In this document: positions 32,969-44,502 of the stretch, piece after piece
How the letters are laid out: each line of letters opens with the position of its first letter
Position numbering within the stretch: the first letter of the stretch is position 1
From: Drechmeria coniospora
Lineage: Eukaryota; Ascomycota; Sordariomycetes; Hypocreales; Ophiocordycipitaceae
Assembly: GCF_001625195.1 (NCBI RefSeq)
Contig: NC_054391.1
Location: forward strand, 310,001-374,000
Length of the DNA: 64,000 bases
Direction: 5' to 3'
Notes under the pieces: model-generated
What the model was told of the DNA's origin: nothing
Database searches by the model: none
The model's input: the letters and a program-made list of their open reading frames with translations, nothing else
Translations under genes and position numbers: made by a program

Positions 32969-33615
32969 CTCCCTCTATTTAGCTAGTATGACTACTGCTA
33001 AATGGGGATTTCTTGGAGACCTAGTAGGCTAAGGTAGCGTTGGAAGAGATTAGCAGTAAGAGCCTTTGTAAGGCTATCGGTAGGCATAGACTTAGTATTC
33101 AGGTAGTTGATTTTGGCTAGTCCGTTAGTTGCTTCTTGCCGTATATACCGGAACTTTAGCAATGTATGCTTTGTTCGGTTATATTGATTGGGGTTATTGG
33201 TATTAGAGATAGATCCATTATTGTTACATAATAGTGGAATAGGTTTTTGGAGACCTTTGCCTATTTCAGTAAATAGACCATCTAGCTATTTAAGTTCCCG
33301 AATAGCTTCCAATAGGGCATCCGATTCTGTCTCTACGGTAGAAAGAGTAATAGTACTAGCCCTTTTGGATTTCCAGCAGATAGGTCCGCCTGCTAAGGTA
33401 AAGAGGTATCCGTAGGTTGACTTAAAGAAATCTAAGTCCCCTGCAAAATCGCTATTGGAAAATTCAGATAGATTAGGTACTAAGGAATTAAACTAGTAGC
33501 AAATAGCTAGATCTATAGTTCCTATTAGATATCGGAGGAGGTTCTTGCCGGCTAATAGCTGTAGGCTAGTAGCCTGGTGCATATACCGAGATAACCATTG
33601 TATTGCAAAGGCTAT

Positions 33616-34549
33616 TGTTAAAATTACTGGTATTTATACTAGTAAGACTACCCAAATAGGATACTATCCTATGTGTTGCCATTTGCAACACCGGGCAGCA
33701 GTACTACTGCTTGCCCATATACTACTACTGTACTGTACGTACAGGTAGTATATCGAGTTGACGAATTGCACTTGCTATGCAAATTCTCCTCGCTCCGACT
33801 TGGTACAATTGATAGCAGTACTACTGCCCAGCCAATTTACTACTGTCGCACGTCACGTGCAAAGTGGTACTTGGTCAACCAAGCAAGATCATTGATCGGG
33901 CCGTCAATTGACGCGCTCCCAACTACTACTAGTAGTTGCCCGCCAACAGTACTACTGTTGCGCGGAAGGACCCACCCAACTGCAACTAGCAGTTGCTTGC
34001 CAGTAGTACTACTACTGGCCCGCTCGACTACTGCAGTACTGCTGCTGTACTGTCGCGACCGAACCCTAATACTGATCAACCCTGCTAGTTGCAACCAACT
34101 TGCAGTATGACTCAACCAGAGTATTTGGAGCTGCATTGAATGCAAGCAGATTGTTCGGAGATGCATTGTATGGAATCAGATAGAATTCCAACACGTGCAC
34201 ATTGCACTGATTGAGGTACTACCTCTCAGGTATAAAATGGTCCTCACTTTCCTACACTCTTAGATAGTTAGGTACACACACACAAGACGTACGCTGAAAA
34301 CACACGCACGCGCGCAAGCAAGCACAAGAAATACAACAGTCTTTCTTTTCTGAATTGTCCCTTGGCACTCCTATTTGACTTGTTCAAATCTGTATTCCTT
34401 GCCCAGTTACTAACTGGTGCACTTCCTGCTGTTACTAACAGCCTCGATTGATATCCATTTTGGATAGTCCGTGCAACTGAACTTCCACTGCGCACCCTTC
34501 CTATTTTACCCCTTTATTCCAAGAGGTAATTCCCCTTTTCATTTTAAGA
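33616..34549 (+). mobile_element. solo LTR related to family D (934 bp)
   Basis: Begins TGTTAAAATTACTGG, like family D, and ends TTTTAAGA. Target duplication GCTAT at 33611-33615 and 34550-34554. The middle is diverged from family D and richer in CAGTAGTACTACTG palindromes, with a TATAAAA near 34231 that may be its promoter. Short frames inside it are not genes. Confidence 0.8.
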
Positions 34550-34669
34550 GCTATATCTAGTCGGGTTAATAGCATAAGGTATATTAGGGTCCCTACTATT
34601 TGTTGGTATACCAGTTGGTCGGTAGCGGACAAGGGAGGAAGGGGCGTAGTAATAGCCTGTTTAAGTACC

Positions 34670-35261
34670 TGTAAGGCGCGCTACAGGCGTGTAGGCCTTA
34701 TAAGCGAATGTGAGGTGCAGTACCCGCACTAAGTGCGGATACTGGCGGATCTTTTGACAGTTTGGCCATTTGGTCGAACGGTTAACTGGTCTATTGTCCA
34801 TATGGGCACACCTCCCCATATGTGTTACAATTGTATCCGCACTTAGTAGGTCTTCTGGGTCGCGTGCGCATGCGAGCAAGGGTTGTAGGTTCGAGCCAGA
34901 GCGCTGCCACAATACCAAAAAGAACTCTACAGCGACGGGCTCTACGTTAGGCTTACAGGAACGAGGAAGGTATAGGCGCGCTGGCCGGGCCGCGGCTTAT
35001 TTGCCTGAGAACCTGGGGGTTCGCATTCGTCAGACCCCTAACCTCAGCCAACTAAGGTACCTAGCAATACGACGGACCGTATTGTTAGGAGAGGGGATAG
35101 TTGTAAGGCGCGCTACAGGCGTGTAGGCCTTATAAGCGAATGTAAGGTGCAGTACCCGCACTAAGTGCGGATACTGGCGGATCTTTCGACAGTTTGGCCA
35201 TTTGGTCGAACGGTTAACTGGTCTATTGTCCATATGGGCACACCTCCCCATATGTGTTACA
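34670..35261 (+). mobile_element. TRIM (miniature LTR element), copy 2
   Basis: 592 bp with LTRs at 34670-34829 and 35102-35261 that differ at about two positions. Target duplication GTACC (34665-34669, 35262-35266). The interior, 34830-35101, keeps CpG-rich words and shows almost no RIP. It sits inside the reverse transcriptase region of Copia D. Same length and organisation as copy 1. Confidence 0.92.
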
Positions 35262-36425
35262 GTACCCCTGGCTGTAGTGGGATTACTACTGCCTTGGCCT
35301 CCGTTAGCCCAAATCGGGATAGGGCTTCCTCGATATACCCTTTTTGACTAAGAGTAATACCCTTAGTTGTTCGACTAATCTGTACGCCTAGGAAGAAAGC
35401 AGCCTGCCCGCGATCTTTAATTGGGTAAACCTTATGTAGTTGCTGTTTCAACTGGTTAATATATGCAAGGTCTGGTCCAATAAGTAGGCAATCGTCGACA
35501 TAGCTAACTATATAAGTACTAGTAGTATTATTATAGTAGATAGCCGGATTAGATATAAGAGGGCTATATCCGTATTGTTGTAGCAATTTGGCTAGTGCCT
35601 CCTGCTACTCTCTAGGTCCTTGTTTTAGGCCGTAGAGTGCCTTTTTTAAAAGGATACCTTATTTAACTGCTAGGTTATAGCCTAGCTTAGCTAGTAGCTT
35701 AGCTAAGTTATTATTCTTATTAAGACTAATAAATGCTTTCAGTCCCTTGGGAATTTTAAGATAATTAAGTTTAGGTAGCTTACTGTTTAGGAAGGCACCA
35801 ATAAAGTCAATTTGCTCGACGTACTAGTTATTCTGGGCAGCTAGGGCTAATAGTATCCTCCAGGTAGGTGGAATGCTAGTAGTTGCAAAAGTCTCTATAT
35901 AGTCGAGGCCTTTAATTTGCATAAATCCCTTAGCTACTAGTCGTGCCTTAAATTTAATGGGGTTATTCTACTGATCCTTTTTGACTCGTAGTATAAGTCT
36001 ACTTTTCAGAAGTCTCCGACCAGTTGGTATTTCTTTAAGAGAAATAAAGTAGAATACCCCTGCCTAGATAAGTTGCTGGAATTCTAAGAATATAGTACTT
36101 ATCTACTGGTCTTTGTTGTCTGACTTAAGTACCTGCTTCCAGCTAGTAGGCTCGCTGCTAATTAGTATTTGCTTTGCTTTGGCTTAGTAGCACAGGTCCT
36201 GGATCCAATACGTTAGGTTAAGATCCATTAGGTCAGGGTTGTCTTCTGGTTCTGGTGCATCTGGAAGGGAGGTATCTAGTAGATCCTCTGTTGGCTGGGC
36301 CAGGACCCCCTCTATTATACTAGTCCTAGTAGGACTAGTTGGTCCGTTGGCTTCTTGCAGCCTACTGGTCCTAGTAGGTCTAGTAGGTCTGCTGGTCCTA
36401 GTAGGTCTACTAGTCCTAGTAGGAC

Positions 36426-37162
36426 TGTTAAAATACTGGTATTTATACTAGTAAGACTACCTAAATAGGATACTATCCTATTAGTATTAGTACTAGTACT
36501 ACTAGTACGGATGCTATACTATACTGCGAGTATTAGTAAGCATATTGAGTTGACTAATAGTATACAACATACTACTTCTCCGAACCATAACTCGGAGCGA
36601 CATACGGCAGTACTACTACCGACCAACTCACTACTGCAATGTAACCCACACATGTAGTAGCCAGTCGACCACTGGAGCCAATTAATCGGCACGACAATTG
36701 CTGCTCTCCCAATCGCTACTAGCGCTTGCCAGCCTACAATACTAACTTGGGCCGGACCACCCATTCATTATGTGATGGAATCAGCCAAGCTAATGACTGA
36801 AACAATCCATCCAACCTTATAACGGAAGCAGTCAACTAACGAGTAACTGAAACAGTTATCCAACTGTATAATGGTTTCAGCCATTTAAGCCATAGTACGA
36901 TAGCGCCTTTAATCCACGATGGAATCTCCGATAAAGCCGTTATTGGGGATTGTTCTGTAGATATAAATAGCCGCTCTTTTCCTGTACTGTAGCTAGAAGA
37001 AATAATTGCATTCGTTTGTATAATTCGGTACTACCAATTGTGCACTCTTGCCCAGTTACTAACTGGCACTTCCCTTATTGCTGTTACTAACAGTATAATT
37101 AATTTACTAGTCCGTGCGATACACTTCCACTATCCCCTCCTCTTGCGCATCAATTGCAAAGA
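36426..37162 (+). mobile_element. solo LTR, family D, inserted in a Copia D of opposite orientation
   Basis: 737 bp, TGTTAAAATACTGG to GCAAAGA. Target duplication AGGAC at 36421-36425 and 37163-37167. The target is the repeat region coding for PTSPTRTSR in the host element. Confidence 0.93.
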
Positions 37163-37324
37163 AGGACTAGTAGGTCTACTGGTCCTAGTAGGACTAGTAG
37201 GTCTACTGGTCCCAGTAGGACTAGTAGGTCTACTGGTCCTAGTAGGACTAGTAGGTCTATTGGCCCCCTCTGTCTCCCTAGGTGTTTGGGGACTAGAGGT
37301 AGTTTGTAAGATATAATCTTCTAT

Positions 37325-37495
37325 TGTTACGGAGTCGCTAGGCGACTGCTCTAGGACTCTCAATGATGTTTATTAAAAGACTTGAAGGAGGGAAAACTAC
37401 CTAACAACTAGGGCTTCTAGTTGTGTGCGTTCCTCCTAGTGGGTCCCTTGGTTCCCTTCGTTCTCCTGTATCGGGCTAAGCCCGATACCATAACA
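37325..37495 (+). mobile_element. solo LTR, family C
   Basis: 171 bp, TGTTACGGAGTCGC to CCATAACA. Target duplication TCTAT at 37320-37324 and 37496-37500. It has a GGGCTAAGCCC palindrome near the 3' end. Little RIP. Confidence 0.94.
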
Positions 37496-38523
37496 TCTAT
37501 CTCAATTTCCCCCTCTAACTCTAGTCCTTGGGGACTAGGACTTGGTAGTCGTTAAAGTCCTTAGGAGATAGGGCCAATACCTTCTAGGATTTTTAGGAAG
37601 GTAGTTTTTGTAACTGCCCTTCTGGAAGGTATATATACAAGGTATGTTTTTGAACCTAGCGTTGCTAGTAGCCTTGCTGGTTCTGTGCGTTGTGCTAATT
37701 TAGTACTTTGAATCCGTTTCTGATAAGGGATTAGGACTTTGCAGTAGGCACCAATAGCCTTATAGGCTGTAAGGTTTAGTGGTGTTTTTAGCCCTTGTAG
37801 TTCCTGCTTAAGCAATTGATAGGGGCTTAGGTCCCTATTGGTAATTGCAGTATAGTTAACTAGGTTAACTATAGCAGGAAGTATAGCAGACTAGAGGAAA
37901 AGTAAGAGGCCAGCCCAAATTATAGTTACTCGTAGCCGGTCCAGGATAACTTATATAGACCGTTCGGTAAGTCCGTTTTGTTCGGGGGTATACGGGCAAG
38001 ACGTATCGACTAGTATTCCTTTAGTACCCAACCAGTCCTGTAATAATGTATTGATTTTAGGTCCTCTATTATAGAATAGCCTTTTTAGGTAACGGCTATA
38101 GTATGTTTTTAGGCTTTAAAAGAAGTTCTTTATAGCCTGGAGAATTATTGGTCCTTCCTTATTGGGTAGGATATATACCCAACGGAATCGGGATTTTCGA
38201 TCAATTAGTATTAATCTAATAGATTTTCGATTATAGGATATAGGTTTAATCCTAAATGTATCCCCTTCGATTGAGTTAAGTGTACAGTCTGGGTCCTTAA
38301 TTGGTTCCCTTAACTGGCGTCTTGTAGATTTTGCCCGTATACAAGCAATGTATTGGAAGTCGGTAACCTTAATAGATGTAAAGTTAGGTAGCCCACTAGT
38401 AATTTTACTAGTCTTTTTCAAAAGTAGCAAACTAATATATCCTAGTCGTATGTGCTAAATGCCTGCTTGTTGCAATAGTCTTTGGTAAGACTGGTTGCTG
38501 GATTCCGTACTGGTAGTCGGAAT

Positions 38524-38714
38524 TGTGACGATATCGTATATCGTACTCTTCTTCTGGCCTACCCTACACTCTTCATCACGTGATGCGCGGACCACCTATG
38601 TATATAGCCCCTTCCTCCCCGCACTCACTGTTTTCCTTCTCTTTTCTTCTTCCTTAGTTCGAAAATTCTATAGTCTTTGCACATACTGCCTTCCTGCTAG
38701 TCAGCATCGTGACA
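38524..38714 (+). mobile_element. solo LTR, Gypsy family B
   Basis: 191 bp, TGTGACGATATCG to CATCGTGACA. Target duplication GGAAT at 38519-38523 and 38715-38719. It is the least mutated copy of this LTR in the window. Confidence 0.95.
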
Positions 38715-38839
38715 GGAATAACCTATTCCTTAGTACTAGTAGTTGGGGCTACTAGTAGGTCTGTTGCCTCTATAGGGACTGGGTCCTCTACAGGGTCTTT
38801 ATATAAGGTAGCCTTAGTAAGGTCCCTTATACTAGCCGA

Positions 38840-38980
38840 ACTAATAGTTGGGCTAGGACCTGGTCTTGGTCTAGGTCCCGGTCTTAGTACAGGACTAGGT
38901 ACCGACTTAGGCACCAATCTAGGTGCCGACCTAGGCACCGATCTAGGTGCCGACCTAGGCACCGATCTAGGTGTTGTATA
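38840..38980 (-). repeat. short coding repeat in Copia D
   Basis: 12-15 bp units (GGCACCGATCTAGGTGCCGACCTA type) that, on the minus strand, encode Pro/Arg/Ser-rich PRSAPRSVPRSAP in the spacer between protease and integrase. Confidence 0.7.
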
Positions 38981-40669
38981 GTCTTCTGCCTCGTTGGCCC
39001 AGGAAGGTTGTTGCATAGGAATTTCCACTACAATTCCATAGCTACTATAGTAGCAGAAGTAGGCTAAATCCGACTTATTTAAGGTAGGTGTATCTAGACC
39101 TTCTTGTTGTAGGAAGAAGCCGTACCTTTGGAAGTTTAGTAGGCCGCATACTTTTCGGTTCGAGTTATATAGGGATTCCTTAATAAGTGTTCCCCCTAAT
39201 CCGTAGTAATATATCCTACTAATAATATTGACTTCCAGCTTCGGAATATATAGTACCTCCTTTAGTATAAGTATACTATAGGTTAGTGGGTTGGCATTAA
39301 TTAATACTGTAAATTCTACATTACCAATTCCACTAGGGTAGATAGGACTACCTCCAGTTGTAATTGGTTTTGACTAGGATTTTGCAATTGGTCGAAAATT
39401 TAAAAACTTAGACCGATTGTTTACTAAATGGTAGGTCGAGCCAGTATCGTAGATTAGGCCCTAATTGTACACATTAGTATTAGTAACACTATATAGTGTA
39501 CCGATATTATCCAAGTTGGGTAATATCTCCAATTCTTGTATAGAATTAGTATCTAATTCTTAGTGGGAATTAGGTAAGTCCATACAGCCAATAGTTAGGC
39601 TGTAGTTACTAACCAGGAAACTAGTAGTATCCTTTGGTTGCTTGGTCGATTGGTTGGATTTATTTGGTTTCTTAGATTGAATTGATTTATTAGGTTGACT
39701 CAATTGGTTAGATTTATTGAACTTATTTCCCTTCTTCTTTTTCTTAGGTCCTTAAGATATCTGGTGACTAAATATATTCGTTCCAGTAGTACTGGAGTTT
39801 CGATTTTCTTTCATTAGGTTAGCTATAAGATATTGTAGGTTAAAGATATCCAATTGGAGCCCTAATGCTTTAGAAGATATAAGGTTATTTTCCTAAATAG
39901 CTACCCAATGTAGAAATACAGGTTCAATAGATACAAGGTAATAATTAGTCTGGTCTAATGGATTAATTGTTGCTCCAGCTAGTAATAGCCTAGTAAGTTG
40001 ACTATTGAATTTAGTATTAAATGCATTAAGTGTTCCTTTATACCCCTTGAATGTAAGACTGTAGTAGGCCTTATATAGGTTGGAGCGCTTAGCTTCGTAG
40101 CCTTTATAGTAATACTTCTTTAATAATAGATAAATTTAAGTTGGATTTTTAATATAAGCAGTTAATGCTAAGATTTCTTTCGAACAGCTATCCCGTAGTA
40201 GTATAAGTAAATTGGCTTAATTCCTGCCTGAAAAACTAGATGCTATTGAAGGTTTATCCAAAAAACCTTCTAGATCAAGGGCTTAAAGGTGTATTGCTAG
40301 GGATTGCTCCTATAGCTTATAGTTCTCAGTACCTTTAAGTTTTGCATATTTAGGGAAGTTAAATGCCTTTTTATTTAGCGTATAGTTGGAATAGCCTTCC
40401 TCTACCCTATTGAGACTAGTACTAGTACTAAGGGTAGACTCTATTAAATCTAGTCGTTCTTGTATCCTTGGGATAACAGTATTGAGTTACCGTAGTAGTT
40501 TGTCGATTTGCGTTTGTTGTTCCTATAGATGTTTTTCAATTTCCAATAGGTTAGTCTTCTGACCTTAGTTATTGGGATCCATTTTCTAGTTTGTAACTAG
40601 ATTCCAGTCTTACCTTACTTACCTAGCTAGTAATACTAGCAGTTAGGTCTCCTACTAGTAGTACTAGTA

Positions 40670-41100
40670 GGAAGAAGAGCCGTAGCTTGGAGACAACTAA
40701 GCGTTACCAGTAGTACTGGTAGAAATAAGAACCGTAGCTTGGAGATAACCAAGCGTTACCAGTAGTACTGGTAGGTATAAGAACCGTAGCTTGGAGATAA
40801 CCAAGCGTTACCAGTAGTACTGGTAGGTATAAGAACCGTAGCTTGGAGATAACCAAGCGTTACCAGTAGTACTGGTAGGTAACTTAGTAAGTTACAGAGT
40901 TCGACCAAGAATTACTAGTAGTACTAGTAGGTTACAGAAGTCAATCAATCGTTACCAGTAGTACTGGTAGGTAACTTAGTAAGTTCCTGAGTTAGACCAT
41001 AAGTTACTAGTAGTACTAGTAGGTAACTTAATAAGTCACAATGGTCGTTCTTGTACGATTTACCAGTAGTACTGGTAGGCGACTTAGTAAGTCGTACAGA
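40670..41100 (+). repeat. 52-bp palindromic repeats in the Copia D leader
   Basis: Four copies of a 52-bp unit begin at about 40681, 40733, 40785 and 40837. Each has the palindrome TACCAGTAGTACTGGTA. Further degenerate palindromes (ACTAGTAGTACTAGT) continue to 41100. They lie between the 5' LTR and gag on the element's own strand and could fold as hairpins in the genomic RNA leader. Confidence 0.85.
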
Positions 41101-41143
41101 TCAATTCTGGGGGATTAATTGTAGTCCTTCCGGGCTTATAACC

Positions 41144-41881
41144 TCTTTGCAATTAATGCGCAAGAGGAGGGGATAGTGGAAGTATATCGCACGGACTAGT
41201 AAATTAATTATACTGTTAGTAACAGCAATAAGGGAAGTGCCAGTTAGTAACTAGGCAAGAGTGCACAATTGGTAGTACCAAATTATACAAACGAATGCAA
41301 TTATTTCTTTTAGCTATAGTATAGGAAAAGAGCGGCTATTTATATCTACAGAACAATCCCTAATAACGGCTTTTATCGGAGATTCTATTGTGGATTAAAG
41401 GCGCTATCGTACTATGGCTTAAATAGCTGAAACCATTATACAGTTGGATAACTGTTTTAGCTACTCGTTAGTTGACTGCTTCCGTCATAAGGTTGGATGG
41501 ATTGTTTTAGTTATTAGCTTGGCTGATTCCATTACATAATGAATAGGTAGTCCGGCCCAAGTTAGTATTATAGGCTAGCAAGCGCTAGTAGCGATTGGGA
41601 GAGCAGCAATTGTCGTTCCGATCAATTGGCTCTAGTAGTCGACTGGCTACTATATGTGTAGGTTACATTGCAGTAGTAAGTTGGTCGGTAGTAGTACTGC
41701 CGTGCATCGCTCCGAGTTATGGTTCGGAGAAGTAGTATGTTGTATACTATTAGTCAACTCAATATACTTACTAATACTCGCAGTATAGTATAGCATCCGT
41801 ACTAGTAGTACTAGTACTAATACTAATAGGATAGTATCCTATTTAGGTAGTCTTACTAGTATAAATACCAGTATTTTAACA
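41144..41881 (-). repeat. 5' LTR of Copia D
   Basis: 738 bp in reverse orientation; pairs with 32231-32968 and borders the target duplication CCTTT. Confidence 0.92.
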
Positions 41882-41886
41882 CCTTT

Positions 41887-43777
41887 TATTCCTATTACTA
41901 TAAAGATCTTTACCTTATTCCTGCATTTAACTTAAAACTTCTTAGGTACTAATAGCTATACCTTTAACTAGTCCTACTGGAACTACTAACGTACTCCTAT
42001 AGGGTCTAGGTAGATCCTTAGGTCGGTTAATACTAGTATCCTTAGTATAACTTATATTCGGTCTAGAGTTAGTTCTATATTAACTCTAATATAGTAGTAG
42101 GTAAACTCCCTCTTTCCCCTTCTACTATTTGTTATACGTATAGGTACTTCCTATATCCCGTAACTAGTAACTTAAAGACCCCCTATAGCTTAGAGGCTGC
42201 TTCCGTTTGTTAAGACTTAGCGGAGTCCGTATTGCCTTACTGTTTGTATATTAATAAGGTCTATACTAGTATAGCTATTTAGTCCTACCTTAACCTCTTA
42301 GGTAGTTTGTCCTAGAATTGTTATATTAGCTATAAACTAAGGTTACGCCCTATATTCCGTATTACCGACTAAGGTAAGGGCAGCTACCTTGGTCGTTAGA
42401 AGTTTCCCTATTTCTAGGGTTTTAGGTATTCTCTTACTCAGTAGCCTTCCTCTTAATAGTTAAAACAGTAGTTATTCCTACTCTACCTTAGTAGCAGTAG
42501 GCCTTTACTGCTATAGGCCCTTTTTAAGCCTAGGGTTATAGATTTTTGGGAGGATTCCCTACTATTGTACTAAGGTTAGTGTACTTCCGTTTCCCTAGCG
42601 ACTTTCCTTTAATAATTTAGGTTCTCCCCTTCTCTTATATCGGTTCTTCTTTTTAGTCGGTTTTTAGTAGAGTCCTAAAGTCGTTAGGCTAATTAGACTA
42701 TCTCTTCCCGTATACGCCCTTTAATATTCTTATATAGATTAATTTAGCTCTATAACTCTAATAGTAACTTACCGAAGTAGGCATAGGCCCGGTCGGGCTT
42801 TAGTGCTTTACTAAAGTAGTTTTCGATTAAGTCTAGGTAGATACTAAACTCTATTAGGGATTAGCCTTCTCATTATATTGCTTTTTATCGTTATATTACT
42901 AAGTAGGCTTAATAGTTAACTAAGTCTCTTAGTAGGGTAAGCGTTTATTCTTAGAAATAATCCCAATCGTTTTTGGCTTCGGTTCGTTAGTCTTTTAGTA
43001 GTTCGTCCAAGTACCTTTCCTAGTATACCCGGCCCTAGGCCTGCATATAGTTAAGGGCTAGTAGGATTTTCCGGTAGTCCTTCGTAAACTTCTGCCTTAC
43101 TCTATTAAAGGTATAGTTTAGGTTATTAAGCTATTCTTACCTTTTTTGTAAAGTTATAGGTTACCTAAGTTCTAGTATATTTTTTGCCTTAACTTCCTAG
43201 CCGCTCTTTAAGGAAGTATTTAACTCTTTTCGGGCCCTTTTCTCTACCTTCTTTAGTTAATAGCTAGTACCTATCCCTAGGTAAGTATAAATCTCTTTTT
43301 CCTTTTCCTTTAGCCTCTCTAACTTTTATAGCTAAACCAATCGTTCCTATACTATAGCTAGCGTTTCTAGAATAAAGGGTTCCCTTTAGGTACTCCCTAG
43401 TATTGTTTTAAGGGAACTTAGCGTACTTAGTATAGGGGATACTTTTAGTATTGTATTTATTTTGCCCCTTAATAGGAGGTATAGTATCTCTCTTATACTA
43501 TATATAGTAGGTACTATTTTACTTAGGTAACTGTAATAGAAGCTTTAGAATTATAATGCGCGGATTAGTTAATAATAGTTAGGTATGTAAGTAAGCCTTC
43601 TTTTAGAAATTAAGTAGTATTTAAGACTAAAGCTTAGCCCTTCTTAAGTTTTTGGGCATATGTTCCTTTTATAGCTAGGGCGTACCCTACTCCTAGGCTG
43701 CCCTACCTTCCTGTCTACTCGGGCTTTACCCGTACGCCCCTGTCTACCCGGGCTTTACCCGTGCGCCTAGCCTTATA
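41887..43777 (-). pseudogene. Gypsy family Y, first copy: 5' end, gag and start of pol
   Basis: Minus strand from an LTR-like start (TATAAGG, the RIP form of TGTAAGG) at 43777, through leader and gag (LKEKEKEIYTYLGIG; FSIYLDLIENYFS) to about 42640, then protease and early pol up to the Copia D insertion. It continues at 32225-30644. Strong TA bias and frequent stops. The matching 3' end was not found. Confidence 0.75.
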
Positions 43778-44040
43778 TATACCTACTTGTGTCAAACTGT
43801 ACAGAAAATGCAATTATTGTATGTATATATTGACTAAGGCAAGTCAATGCATAGGCAAAGTAACCTAGACTAGGATTAAGCAGGACGCATTAGCGCAACC
43901 TCCTGTTTCCTCCCTTTATACTAGTTTAATTTATTTTCGCTGTTGCATTAAGTTCCCTATAAAGGATCATCCGGATATATATAATCCAGACGCTCTTATG
44001 CTTATGCCTCGTCCTCTAATACATATTGTATTACTACGCT
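43778..44040. other. spacer between the transposon island and the second adhesin locus
   Basis: About 260 bp. Part of it (GACTAGGATTAAGCAGG, then TTTCCTCCCTTT) faintly resembles the Copia A LTR. No gene seen. Confidence 0.35.
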
Positions 44041-44502
44041 AATTCATTTAGAGTTTACTGCATTGCCCCCAAACCTAGAATAATTAAAAACTTTTGTACT
44101 ATACTGACTGGTTATAAATTGTATAAAAGATATTAAACTAGGGCAACTTTAACTCAGCCAGCAAAATCCACTGGGCCCAATCTATTGGAGAACACACTAC
44201 GGCCCCTATAGTCGAGATTACGAATACGAAGCGTGTTGTAGTTAACTGGAAGTTGTGAGGAGTACAAGTAAACGTATGTAAACTTCTGAACGGAGGAGCA
44301 GATGCATATAATTCCTCGTACTTGGGCCCGAATTTTACAGACTAAGCGTATAAATACAAAAGCGTTTCTCTGCAAAAATTGAAATGCAGATAGTAAAGTA
44401 GCTATAATCTTCGGTGTCTCGAAACGTTAAAAAGAAGGTCTGCCAAACAGTTCGATAGTTTTTACCGCTCGTAATACTCTTGTTAAGCTACAAGGATAGC
44501 TA

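Larger units (their letters stand above)
33005..40582 (-). pseudogene. gag-pol of Copia D, interrupted but readable
   Basis: ATG at 40582 (MDPNN). The protease motif YDTGSTYHL lies near 39440. A Pro/Arg/Ser-rich spacer follows at 38720-39030, integrase at about 38450-37560 (RFRWVYILPNKEG; YLVYIPSRRAV), a PTSPTRTSR repeat linker, and reverse transcriptase with an intact YVDD near 35500. The Copia RNase H tail is open at about 33560-33005 (DFAGDLDFFKSTYGYLF, ending PTDSLTKAL). It is less damaged by RIP than the Gypsy elements, but nested insertions and several stops make it inactive. Confidence 0.85.
32231..41881 (-). mobile_element. full-length Copia retrotransposon, family D, with five nested insertions
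   Basis: A 9651-bp element read on the minus strand. LTRs of 738 bp lie at 41881-41144 (5') and 32968-32231 (3'), and the target duplication CCTTT flanks it at 32226-32230 and 41882-41886. A purine run precedes the 3' LTR. Gag-pol starts at the ATG at 40582 and ends near 33005. Inside sit solo LTRs at 33616-34549, 36426-37162, 37325-37495 and 38524-38714 and a TRIM at 34670-35261, each with its own target duplication. Without these the element is about 7.0 kb. It inserted into Gypsy Y. Confidence 0.92.
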
